A stretch of 64,000 nt of DNA, from contig JAFVEZ010000031.1 of assembly GCA_017475745.1 (NCBI GenBank), positions 58,837 to 122,836 on the forward strand, in the 5' to 3' direction. The DNA comes from Selenomonadaceae bacterium (GTDB lineage: Bacteria; Bacillota; Negativicutes; Selenomonadales; Selenomonadaceae). Below the pieces are notes generated by a model. That model searched no databases and was not told the origin of the DNA. It worked only from the letters and a program-made list of their open reading frames with translations. The position numbers were made by a program, and so were the translations under genes. Positions 36,603-44,018 of this stretch are shown piece after piece (position 1 is the first letter of the stretch; every line of letters begins with the position of its first letter).

Positions 36603-37160
36603 ATGATTTCTAGTACTGATTTCCGCACCGGCTTGACGATTGAGATTGATGGCGGTGCTTGGCAGGTTGTAGAGTTCCAGCATGTTAAACCAGGTAAAGG
36701 TGCTGCATTCGTCCGCACTAAGATTAAGAACGTTGAAACTGGCGCAGTTGTTGAACGTACATTTAATCCTAATGAAAAGATGCCGCCTGCACGTCTGGAC
36801 ACTCGTAAAATGCAATATCTCTATGAGACTGATGGCATGTACACTTTCATGGACACTGAGACCTATGAGCAGACCGAACTTACTAAAGAGCAACTCGGAG
36901 ATGCTTTAAACTACTTGATGGAGAATATGGAAGTCAATCTTCAGACTTTCAAAGATCGCATTATCGGCGTGACGCTGCCAAACTCCGTTGAGCTTAAAGT
37001 CGTTGAGTGCGAACCTGCCGTCAAGGGCAATACTGCCACAGGCGCTTCCAAGAATGCCACTCTTGAGACTGGTTTCGTCGTTCGTGTACCGCTATTCATC
37101 AACGAAGGTGATGTACTCAGAATCGACACCCGTACAGGAAACTATATCGAGCGCGCGTAA
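36603..37160 (+). CDS. efp: Translation elongation factor P
   Basis: EF-P binds stalled ribosomes and speeds peptide bonds at polyproline runs. From ATG 36603 it has 185 residues, the canonical length. The upstream ATG at 36594 would place the GAAGG site only three bases away. The modified Lys is in [12 protein letters not shown] (residue 32). C-terminal OB domains show ITGVTLP-like [14 protein letters not shown] and the ending [17 protein letters not shown]. No lysine-modifying enzyme gene (EpmA/EarP) is beside it. Confidence 0.96.
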   Translation: MISSTDFRTGLTIEIDGGAWQVVEFQHVKPGKGAAFVRTKIKNVETGAVVERTFNPNEKMPPARLDTRKMQYLYETDGMYTFMDTETYEQTELTKEQLGDALNYLMENMEVNLQTFKDRIIGVTLPNSVELKVVECEPAVKGNTATGASKNATLETGFVVRVPLFINEGDVLRIDTRTGNYIERA

Positions 37161-37175
37161 ATCTCAACATCATTC

Positions 37176-37220
37176 AAAAAGAGCCTTTCTTTACTACAAA
37201 GATAAGGCTCTCTTTATTTT
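37176..37220. terminator. Bidirectional terminator between efp and minE
   Basis: AAAGAGCCTT and AAGGCTCTCTTT pair around a 16-base loop. A-tract on the left and T-rich sequence on the right let it serve both converging genes. Confidence 0.8.
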
Positions 37221-37486
37221 TACGTTCCATGTCTCATTGACTTTACAGGAATGTTTGCAACTAGGGCCACAGAGTCTTCATCATTCGCTAGTGAAATCTC
37301 TATGCCCTTAGTCCTAACGTCCATATAACGAGAGATGACTTGGATAATATCATTTTTGAGACGCTCCATCAATTCTGGCGAGACAGAGGCGCGATCATGT
37401 ATCAGCACCACCCTCAGCCTGTCCTTGGCAATCTGTCCGGACGGTTTCTCATTCTTGCCAAAAATTTTCATAAGTGCTTCCAACAT
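37220..37486 (-). CDS. minE: Cell division topological factor MinE
   Basis: MinE releases MinD from the membrane and drives pole-to-pole oscillation. The 88-residue protein has the membrane-targeting MLEALMKIFGK start and the anti-MinCD helix ending in KDRLRVVLIHDRASVSPELMERLKNDI. The topological domain (YMDVRTKGIEISL) follows. ATG 37486 has GGAG 9 bases upstream. Last gene of minC-minD-minE. Confidence 0.93.
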   Translation of the reverse strand: MLEALMKIFGKNEKPSGQIAKDRLRVVLIHDRASVSPELMERLKNDIIQVISRYMDVRTKGIEISLANDEDSVALVANIPVKSMRHGT

Positions 37487-37501
37487 ATTATCACGCTCCA
37501 A

Positions 37502-38299
37502 TTAAAGCATACCGAAGAGTTTTTTGAGCCTTGTAAAGAAGCTGTCTTTAGGTGGCTTGTAGAATGGTATCTGCTCACCGAAAAGACGACCAATCACATT
37601 CTTATAAGCCTTGCCTGCCATTGAATCCTCCATAGTAATAACTGGCTCACCTCTGTTTGTTGCCTTGATGACCGCCTCATCTTCGGGTATCTGTCCGATA
37701 CACTCTATTGCCAACAGATCATTGATGTCGCGCATATCAAACATGTCGCCCTCTTCGATCATCTTCGGTCTGAGACGAGTGACAATCAATTTTATATCTT
37801 CTATGCCCTCACGACCGAGTTCACCAATAACCTTATCCGCATCACGAACAGCGGTGATCTCCGGCGTTGTAACGATGATAGCACGTTGAGCAGGCTTAAT
37901 CGCCGTCTTGAAGCCTTCCTCAATGCCTGCTGGTGAATCCAGAAGAATGTAGTCAAAGTCCTTGTCCATCTCATTGCAGAGTTTTTCAACTTTGTCCGGT
38001 TTTATGGCATCTTTATTTTGAACTTGCGAAGTAGGCAGCAAGAACAGCGTTTCATATTTACGATGACGAACCAGCGCCTTTTTGTAAGGTATAGGATCTT
38101 TGTCTCTTGTTACGTCAACCAAATCATACATGATCCTGTTCTCAAGACCAAGCAACAAATCAAGATTCCTCAGACCTGTATCAATATCCATGGCGACAAC
38201 TTTATAGCCGCGTTGAGCAAGACCTACGCCAATACTAGCAGTAGTTGTAGTTTTGCCGACACCACCCTTGCCGCTGGTAATAACAATTCTCACACTCAT
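37502..38299 (-). CDS. minD: Septum site-determining ATPase MinD
   Basis: MinD binds the membrane as an ATP dimer and recruits MinC. The 265-residue protein has the deviant Walker A SGKGGVGKTTTTASIG, the A' motif VVAMDIDTGLRNLD and YILLDSPAG. It ends in an amphipathic membrane-targeting helix (FFTRLKKLFGML). Gap to minE start is 15 bases. Confidence 0.97.
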   Translation of the reverse strand: MSVRIVITSGKGGVGKTTTTASIGVGLAQRGYKVVAMDIDTGLRNLDLLLGLENRIMYDLVDVTRDKDPIPYKKALVRHRKYETLFLLPTSQVQNKDAIKPDKVEKLCNEMDKDFDYILLDSPAGIEEGFKTAIKPAQRAIIVTTPEITAVRDADKVIGELGREGIEDIKLIVTRLRPKMIEEGDMFDMRDINDLLAIECIGQIPEDEAVIKATNRGEPVITMEDSMAGKAYKNVIGRLFGEQIPFYKPPKDSFFTRLKKLFGML

Positions 38300-38326
38300 T
38301 ATGTAAACTTCCCCTCTAATTCTGCT

Positions 38327-38953
38327 TTATCTGGTAATAGGTTCAATGACAATCTGGCCGTTCTTGATTGAAGCTCTCTCCGGCGTCTCAGATTTTTCCA
38401 TAACGTCCGGCGACCTAGCTATCATGTCGGCTATCCTAATCTGCATTGGGAGCAGTTGATCTGCCACAATGAAGGCATTAGTATTGCCGAAGGCGCCAGC
38501 ATGAACCATTCCACGACAAGTGCCTCTTATGTCGATGCTACCGCCTGCAATCACCTGTGCCCCAGGATTAACATTGCCACAAATCAGCACAGAACTTTTT
38601 GTTCTGACTTCTTGTCCACCGCGTAAAGTCCTGTTTATCACGATCATCTGTTGAGGGTCTTCTTCCGGCGGCAGTTTCTTTTTCTCTTCTTTAATGCTCG
38701 TTTCAACTTTAATCTTTGGCAGCTCAGTCCTGAATAACATTCCATGTTGATGGAACATCTTCCGAAGTACCTCAATCTGATCTGTTGGCAAGGTGTCTTT
38801 CTGCACGTAGGCTGTCGTACCGCGAATGAAGAAGCCATTGCCGGATTCTAATTTGTTTTGGATATTTGCTCTTATGTCGTCGAACTTCGCTCCTCTTGTA
38901 AATGAAAGCATGAGCCCCGCCTTCATTCCTTTGATTTTAACGATGTCCTCCAT
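38327..38953 (-). CDS. minC: Septum site-determining protein MinC
   Basis: MinC inhibits FtsZ ring formation away from midcell. The 208 residues have the N-terminal FtsZ-binding domain (about 1-95) and the C-terminal beta-helix. The latter has GGQEVRTKSSVLICGNVNPGA, then GGSIDIRGTCRGMVHAGAFG, the dimerisation and MinD-binding part. ATG 38953 is preferred; a GTG at 38962 is in frame. The presence of a full minCDE set fits a rod-shaped diderm. Confidence 0.93.
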   Translation of the reverse strand: MEDIVKIKGMKAGLMLSFTRGAKFDDIRANIQNKLESGNGFFIRGTTAYVQKDTLPTDQIEVLRKMFHQHGMLFRTELPKIKVETSIKEEKKKLPPEEDPQQMIVINRTLRGGQEVRTKSSVLICGNVNPGAQVIAGGSIDIRGTCRGMVHAGAFGNTNAFIVADQLLPMQIRIADMIARSPDVMEKSETPERASIKNGQIVIEPITR

Positions 38954-38982
38954 TTTTTTCACCGCTTTCAGGTTTTTTACAT

Positions 38983-39012
38983 ATTATACACTAAACGATT
39001 TGAATTTGTACA
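38983..39012 (-). promoter_or_regulatory. Promoter of minCDE
   Basis: On the minus strand TGTACA (39012-39007) and TATAAT (38988-38983) are spaced 18 bp, about 30 bases upstream of minC. Only the -10 matches well. Confidence 0.45.
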
Positions 39013-39101
39013 GTCTTTTAGAAAATTTTTTACATATTTTTTTCATATTTTCGCAGTGAGTAAAATGGTTAAGTTAAATTGCTATAGTAGCTATTGCAAG
39101 A

Positions 39102-39332
39102 TCAGATATTAATTTTGTAAGGCAAGTCATATTTCTCAGCAATTTCTTTGAGTCGTTTTTTCTCAATTTCTCGAATATAAGCAAATGCTTCACGATTTGT
39201 GTCTAGAGCTCTAACAACACCTTCTCTGTCCAGTCGATCACTTACTTTTTTTGATTCAGCGACTGACCAATTCAAGAGCTCTTCTATTTCTTGTTTGGCT
39301 TTTGCTTCTCGTTCTTTTAAACTTTTAATCAA
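39102..39332 (-). CDS. Small helical protein, second of a tandem paralogous pair (putative immunity)
   Basis: This 76-residue charged, soluble, probably helical protein has no recognised family. It aligns over its whole length with the protein at 39342-39566. Shared parts are the ALDTNREAFAYIRE and KKRLKEIAEKYDLP segments and the LDREG motif. The N-terminal half diverges more (LKEREAKAKQEIEELLNWSVAES). It starts at TTG 39332, 10 bases after the previous stop and without a clear ribosome site, suggesting coupled translation. Following a MuF-type phage protein with an enzyme-like C-terminus, it may encode an immunity protein or antitoxin, which is inference. Low GC matches its neighbours in the cassette. 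Confidence 0.65.
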   Translation of the reverse strand: MIKSLKEREAKAKQEIEELLNWSVAESKKVSDRLDREGVVRALDTNREAFAYIREIEKKRLKEIAEKYDLPYKINI

Positions 39333-39341
39333 ATTTTTAAT

Positions 39342-39566
39342 TTATTTTGGAACAGGTAAGTCGTACTTTTCAGCTATTTCTTTAATGCGTTTTTTAAATG
39401 TTTCTTGAATATAAGAATAAGCCTCTCGATTTGTATCAAGTGCTTTGATGGCACCTTCTTTATCAAGCTGTTCACTTACCTTGTCTTCTTCAGCATTTGC
39501 CCATTTTATAAGTTTATGAAATTCTTCATTTGCTTTTCTTTTTCTTTCTTCTAAATTATCATTCAC
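39342..39566 (-). CDS. Small helical protein, first of a tandem paralogous pair (putative immunity)
   Basis: This protein of 74 residues reads VNDNLEERKRKANEEF at the start and ends IAEKYDLPVPK. It is highly charged with no membrane segment. The core (VSEQLDKEGAIKALDTNREA) is nearly the same as in its neighbour. GTG 39566 is chosen because AGGAG lies 8 bases upstream. The ORF extends further to ATG 39593 without support. The start overlaps the stop of the MuF-type gene by 8 bases (GTGAATGA), so the two are translated together at linked levels, as is common for toxin-immunity pairs. Its function is not known from sequence. Confidence 0.72.
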   Translation of the reverse strand: MNDNLEERKRKANEEFHKLIKWANAEEDKVSEQLDKEGAIKALDTNREAYSYIQETFKKRIKEIAEKYDLPVPK

Positions 39567-40947
39567 GAGACCATCTCCTATACCCAATACCATAATCTCT
39601 GGCTTTATCTACAACTTGTGAGTGACGATAATTAAATTCATTTACATCGCCAAAAAATACGGGATCATCAATTTCATTTGGATCACGATTCAATTCATAG
39701 ACAAACTTTTCATCAATACCTCTAAGTGTCTCAAGTTCATGATTAATAAACAAATTTATATCATCTTTACTGAAAGAATACTCACTTTCTCCTGTTGGGT
39801 GATTGTGAGTTACGGTTGCACCGTTAAGTTTATCACCAAGTTCTAAAATTGGATTGAGTGTACTCTCATCTCCTGTAGTATGATACACTTCACCATCAGC
39901 TGTAAATACCAGAGCATTCTCTATCGGTTGATCTGATATTTGTCCTTCATAGTATTTTAATGCTTCCTCCTTGTCTGCAGGATTATTAGGAAGCGTTCCC
40001 AATAGTTCCGGTGATTGATTTGGTTTTGTCATTTGCTCCGGTGTTAATGGTCTTACTCCTGGTGGCAATACTTCTCTATAAACAACGGCACAGCGGCAAT
40101 TTGGGTGCAATGGCGGCGTTTCTCCCGTATAGACATCACTTTCATAGAATTTTTCATTGAAATCAATCGTTACACCCGACAACAGCCAACATTTTTGGCA
40201 AACTTTTTGATCCTTAGCTGTCACCCAAATTTTTTCAACTTTGCCCAAAAGTCCCAATTCTATTGCCTTTCTGATGATTTCGTGTAACCCTATGTTGAAA
40301 GCTGCAGCAAGTCCTGTATCTGCTATCATTTGCGCTCGTTGTTTCAACTGTTTCAATGAATATTTTAATGCTTCAATTTCATCTTCGGGGAATGGACTTT
40401 TCTTTAGAGGAGATTTTTTGACTTCAGATGTTCGTTCTATAGGGATAATTTTACCGTGTTGTCGTTGGAATTTCCAATTTGCTATTGCTTGTCTCGGATA
40501 GAGTCCGATTGTTGGTCTAATGAATTGTACGGTCTGTTCCAGCGTCATCTTCTTTTCTTGACACTTTTGAAGAATAACTTTGATTGACCTCTCTAATTCA
40601 TCATTGAGCCTAGCAACGAATTTTTCAGCTTGAGATTCAAGTAAATTTTTTATATATGGTTCGTCAAAGTCAAGAACTATGGAATATTCTTGCTCAAAAG
40701 GTTGAGCAGCTTCTTTCATTGTATTTTTCCAAATCGGCATTAATTGATTGTCAACAAATGTTTTATATTCTTCTTGCCACCTTTCAATCACAACATCAAA
40801 TTCATTATTGACAGCTTCTGTCAGCTCTTCATCACTTAGCGAGTCTTGCTGGCCTTTAAACAGTTCCACAAACATAGAAGTCACTGTTGGTGAGCTGGCT
40901 TCCAAAAATCCATTCAATTTTTCAAGTGCAATTTCGTTTTCTGACAT
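39559..40947 (-). CDS. MuF/SPP1 gp7-type phage head protein with C-terminal JAB-like domain
   Basis: The protein has 462 residues in three parts. Residues 1-190 are helical and unassigned. Residues about 195-300 are a phage minor-head (MuF, SPP1 gp7) domain with IWVTAKDQKVCQKCWLLSG and PPLHPNCRCAVVYREV. After a Pro-rich linker, about 330-462 form a second domain with ATVTHNHPTGESEYSFSKDD. Its H-x-H and S-x-x-D spacing resembles the metal site of JAB/MPN hydrolases. No terminase, portal or other capsid genes lie nearby, so it is an orphan. MuF proteins with variable enzymatic C-termini are known phage-borne polymorphic toxins, which fits the two small genes after it. Good AAGGGAG site. AT-rich composition implies transfer. 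A prophage remnant is the alternative. Confidence 0.78.
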   Translation of the reverse strand: MSENEIALEKLNGFLEASSPTVTSMFVELFKGQQDSLSDEELTEAVNNEFDVVIERWQEEYKTFVDNQLMPIWKNTMKEAAQPFEQEYSIVLDFDEPYIKNLLESQAEKFVARLNDELERSIKVILQKCQEKKMTLEQTVQFIRPTIGLYPRQAIANWKFQRQHGKIIPIERTSEVKKSPLKKSPFPEDEIEALKYSLKQLKQRAQMIADTGLAAAFNIGLHEIIRKAIELGLLGKVEKIWVTAKDQKVCQKCWLLSGVTIDFNEKFYESDVYTGETPPLHPNCRCAVVYREVLPPGVRPLTPEQMTKPNQSPELLGTLPNNPADKEEALKYYEGQISDQPIENALVFTADGEVYHTTGDESTLNPILELGDKLNGATVTHNHPTGESEYSFSKDDINLFINHELETLRGIDEKFVYELNRDPNEIDDPVFFGDVNEFNYRHSQVVDKARDYGIGYRRWSRE

Positions 40948-40981
40948 TTACGTCTCCCTTCATCGAAATATTTTTTCATTT

Positions 40982-41010
40982 AGTATAGTCAATCTGCAAA
41001 ATATTTTCAA
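40982..41010 (-). promoter_or_regulatory. Promoter of the MuF cassette
   Basis: On the minus strand TTGAAA (41010-41005) and TATACT (40987-40982) are spaced 17 bp, about 35 bases before the start codon. It indicates that the cassette is its own transcription unit. Confidence 0.6.
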
Positions 41011-41155
41011 TGAAGAAGAGAGTAAACTTTTTTAGCGATTATGATATAACTACTTGACATAAAACAAATTAATCATTAATTATAGTAGACAGTGACATCT
41101 AATCAGTCTCTTAAGATTGATGATTTTCAACTATCCCCCTATTTTCTATTATCAC

Positions 41156-42979
41156 TCATTGAGCCTGCTGCGAAGCCAAATATGCCGCCCATTGCTGCGC
41201 TCGCTGCTCATAGATAGTAAAGTAAGCCTCCATTATCTTTCTACCGATAGGCACTGCACTGACAGCACCAAATCCACCCTGCTCAACAATGACAGCAACG
41301 CTGATTTGAGGGTTATCAAACGGTGCATAGCCTACAAACCAACCGTGATCTCGTCCTTGAGAGTTCTCTGCCGTTCCCGTCTTGCCGGCAATGTCATAAG
41401 GAAAGCCGGCAAAGTTGCTTGCAGCCGTTCCGTATTTAGTGACATCATGCAAACTGGACTGTACAAGTTGAATCACCCAATCCGGCACTTCAAGTTGAGA
41501 CAGCAGTTCCGGCTGAAATTCTTTGATTAGTTCACCATTCTGCGTGACCATCTTCCAGACAACGTGTGGTTTATATCTCTTTCCATTTGCTGCAATCTCA
41601 CCCATTACCATTGCTGCTTGAAGAGGTGTTACAAGATTAAAACCCTGTCCTATCGCTGCATCGAAAGTCTCCGATAGATACCATTCTTCTTCGTAGAGTT
41701 TCATTTTAAGCTCTTTGCTTGCAACCATGCCTTCCGATTCATATGGCAGATCAATGCCAGTCTTCTGCCCAAGACCGAACATTCTTGAATAATGACCCAG
41801 TAAGTCAACACCAAGACGATTACCCATTTCGTAGAAGTAAACATTATCAGAATGAGCCAACGCTGCGCGGAAGTTCAACCAACCTAGAGCTTCACCGCTG
41901 GCATTACCCTTTGGAATCAACCAATGATGACCGCTATCGAAGATTTGCTCCTCAGGTGTAACTCTACCAGAAGCCAAAGCTGCAGTGCCGGTGACAATCT
42001 TAAACGTTGATCCAGGTGGATATTCACCGGTAATAGCCTTGTCGTCCATAGGGTGATAAGGATTGTTATTGATTAAGTTCCAATCCTTAGTGCTGATGCC
42101 ATGTGCGAAGAGATTAGGATCAAACGCTGGTCTACTGACGAGTGCCAAAACTTCACCGTTTTGTGGGTTTAGGACAACCGCTGCCGCTGCGTGAGCATGA
42201 ATAGCGGCAAGTTGAGCGTCCACTGCTGCTTCTGCTGCAACTTGTAAATCTCTGTCAATGGTAAGAATTAAATCCGCACCAGGAACAGGTTCTTTCTTAC
42301 CGAGAATTTGCACCGGAGCGCCTGAGACATCAACCTCAACCTGTTCGCCGCCATTTTCGCCGCGGATTTCTTTGTCGTATATCTTCTCAAGACCGAACTT
42401 TCCGATAATGTCACCGGATTTATAACCTTGCGCTTTCTTAGTCTCAAGTTCGGCGTCCGAAATTTCACTGACATAGCCGAAAGTATGCGCTGCTTCTTGT
42501 TTTAAGATGTAGTTCCTAATAGGCTGGACTTCTATCACAACGCCTGGATAATGATTCTTCTGCTCTTCAATTATTGTCACAATATCCGGTGTCACATCAG
42601 TCTTGATTCTGATCGGATCAAAACCAATATGAGCTTCAATCTTGCTCTTTATGTCCTCAACTGGCACTTGAAGCAGATTGCTGATTCGCGTGATAACTTC
42701 GTCGGATATAGGCTCAGTCAACGGTAGAAGTGAAACCGTGAAGCCAGGTCGATTTGTCACCAAAAGTTGGCCGTTACGGTCGAAGAAAGTGCCGCGCGGT
42801 GCAACTGTAGGTATTATTCTGATTCTGTTGCCGTCTGCTAACTTTGCATAATATTCGCCGTCGTAGACTTGCAAATACCCGACTCTGGCTATCAGAATGA
42901 CAATCACCATCACAACCATAAACGCCAACGGCTTTAGGCGCCCTATGTATTCGTCATTACTACTATTGTTATCTATCAC
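41156..42979 (-). CDS. mrdA: Penicillin-binding protein 2, elongasome transpeptidase
   Basis: PBP2 crosslinks peptidoglycan along the cell cylinder with RodA and MreBCD. The 607-residue protein has one N-terminal membrane helix (LAFMVVMVIVILIARVGYL), a pedestal domain with APRGTFFDRNGQLLVTN, and the transpeptidase domain. That domain has the active-site Ser in EYPPGSTFKI, the SxN motif HSDN and the KTG motif AGKTGTAEN. The start is GTG 42979, with GGAGG eight bases upstream. It lies 20 bases after mreD in a cluster that also holds a hydrogenase protease and an NhaC antiporter. Confidence 0.95.
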   Translation of the reverse strand: MIDNNSSNDEYIGRLKPLAFMVVMVIVILIARVGYLQVYDGEYYAKLADGNRIRIIPTVAPRGTFFDRNGQLLVTNRPGFTVSLLPLTEPISDEVITRISNLLQVPVEDIKSKIEAHIGFDPIRIKTDVTPDIVTIIEEQKNHYPGVVIEVQPIRNYILKQEAAHTFGYVSEISDAELETKKAQGYKSGDIIGKFGLEKIYDKEIRGENGGEQVEVDVSGAPVQILGKKEPVPGADLILTIDRDLQVAAEAAVDAQLAAIHAHAAAAVVLNPQNGEVLALVSRPAFDPNLFAHGISTKDWNLINNNPYHPMDDKAITGEYPPGSTFKIVTGTAALASGRVTPEEQIFDSGHHWLIPKGNASGEALGWLNFRAALAHSDNVYFYEMGNRLGVDLLGHYSRMFGLGQKTGIDLPYESEGMVASKELKMKLYEEEWYLSETFDAAIGQGFNLVTPLQAAMVMGEIAANGKRYKPHVVWKMVTQNGELIKEFQPELLSQLEVPDWVIQLVQSSLHDVTKYGTAASNFAGFPYDIAGKTGTAENSQGRDHGWFVGYAPFDNPQISVAVIVEQGGFGAVSAVPIGRKIMEAYFTIYEQRAQQWAAYLASQQAQ

Positions 42980-42999
42980 CGTTGATTCCTCCGCGGCTT

Positions 43000-43494
43000 T
43001 TATCTCTTAACACTAACGTGCTTGTCAAATTCAAATACCAGCTTATGTATCGGATATGAAAAGACAAACTGCCAGAACAGCAATGGGATAAAGGTATATT
43101 GCAAGCTCCATTGCAGATTGAGCTGATACCCAAGTAAAACTATAAACATCACCATTATTAAATAGTGCATTGTCGATGTAAAAAATGAGGAAATCACCGG
43201 CAGTATGAATTGGTCTTTAAAGATTTTATCTGAGAACTTGCCACATAACAAGCCTATCAACATATAACTGAATGTGACACAACCAAAGTAACTGCCTGCC
43301 GTTAAATCCTGCAGTAGTCCTGCAGCAAAACCCATGAACACACCGTATCGGTGACCTAGCAGAAAGGCAACTGATACCGTTAAGAGTAGCATGAGGTTAG
43401 GTGAAACGCCATTATAAGAAATCAACGGTAGAAGTGAAGTCTGCAAAATATATAATGTTAGAACTAGTATTGCCCATTTGGCAAATGTCTTCAA
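43000..43494 (-). CDS. mreD: Rod shape-determining protein MreD
   Basis: MreD is a 164-residue inner-membrane elongasome subunit with about five helices. It opens KWAILVLTLYILQTSLLPLISYNGVSPNLMLL and has the conserved GFAAGLLQDLTAGSYFG segment. It starts at TTG 43494, overlapping the protease stop, with GGAG ten bases upstream. MreB and MreC are not in the cluster, so they lie elsewhere. Confidence 0.9.
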   Translation of the reverse strand: MKTFAKWAILVLTLYILQTSLLPLISYNGVSPNLMLLLTVSVAFLLGHRYGVFMGFAAGLLQDLTAGSYFGCVTFSYMLIGLLCGKFSDKIFKDQFILPVISSFFTSTMHYLIMVMFIVLLGYQLNLQWSLQYTFIPLLFWQFVFSYPIHKLVFEFDKHVSVKR

Positions 43495-44003
43495 ATGTTA
43501 TCATCTCCAGGAGCAGATGGTGATATATTCCAAAATTTGAGTATTTCAAGCGCCTTATTGGCGATAGTAGGCAAAAGTTCTTTCATTTGAGGTGTAAGAT
43601 CAACACCTGCTTCAAGACTGAAAGGCTGGGCGCCTATGACTATGACTTCCGGAACAGGCTTGCCGGTGAGTTCCAGCATAGTGAGGACATCTTGTATTCC
43701 GACCTCGTGTGCAGATAACTTCTCGCTGAAGTGGGCGCGAATCTCATCACCCTCAAAGTGAAAGAGAGTGCCTGCTGGTTTACCACCGTCAATGGAATCA
43801 ATAACCAGCAGCTTCTTGGTGCCGGTAACGAATTGTGTCAACTCAACACCAAGCGTGCCGCCATCAATCAATGCAACATTATCAGGGAAGTTATACCTCT
43901 CCTGCAGATACTCAACGACGCGAACGCCGAAGCCCTCATCAGACAGAATTATATTGCCAATACCAAGGACTGTAATCTCATTTGTGAATAAACCTTCAAT
44001 CAT
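43491..44003 (-). CDS. Hydrogenase maturation protease (HyaD/HybD family)
   Basis: This endopeptidase trims the C-terminus of the [NiFe]-hydrogenase large subunit after Ni insertion. The 170-residue protein shows ITVLGIGNIILSDEGFGVRVVEYL with the Ni-sensing acidic residue, then LIDGGTLGVELT, VIDSIDGGKPAGT and SAHEVGIQDVL with the second ligands. ATG 44003 has GGAG 7 bases upstream. The presence implies a [NiFe] hydrogenase in the genome, though its genes are not here. It is an odd operon partner for mreD and mrdA. Confidence 0.9.
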   Translation of the reverse strand: MIEGLFTNEITVLGIGNIILSDEGFGVRVVEYLQERYNFPDNVALIDGGTLGVELTQFVTGTKKLLVIDSIDGGKPAGTLFHFEGDEIRAHFSEKLSAHEVGIQDVLTMLELTGKPVPEVIVIGAQPFSLEAGVDLTPQMKELLPTIANKALEILKFWNISPSAPGDDNI

Positions 44004-44018
44004 ATCCAAACTCCGTGA

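Noticed and set aside
36459..36893. 144-codon minus-strand frame opposite efp
   Set aside because: It is antisense to the well-supported efp gene, has no family resemblance and no ribosome site.
39079..39098. Hairpin TTGC-TATAG...CTAT-GCAA as a terminator of the small gene cassette
   Set aside because: The stem is interrupted and no T-tract follows on the minus strand.
39559..40947. Full prophage at the MuF gene
   Set aside because: The flanking genes are minCDE and mrdA; no integrase, terminase, portal, tail or lysis genes, and no attachment repeats were found.
41054..41086. TTGACA-containing plus-strand promoter upstream of 41117
   Set aside because: The -10 spacing is poor (21 bp to TATAGT) and only an antisense shadow frame of mrdA lies downstream.
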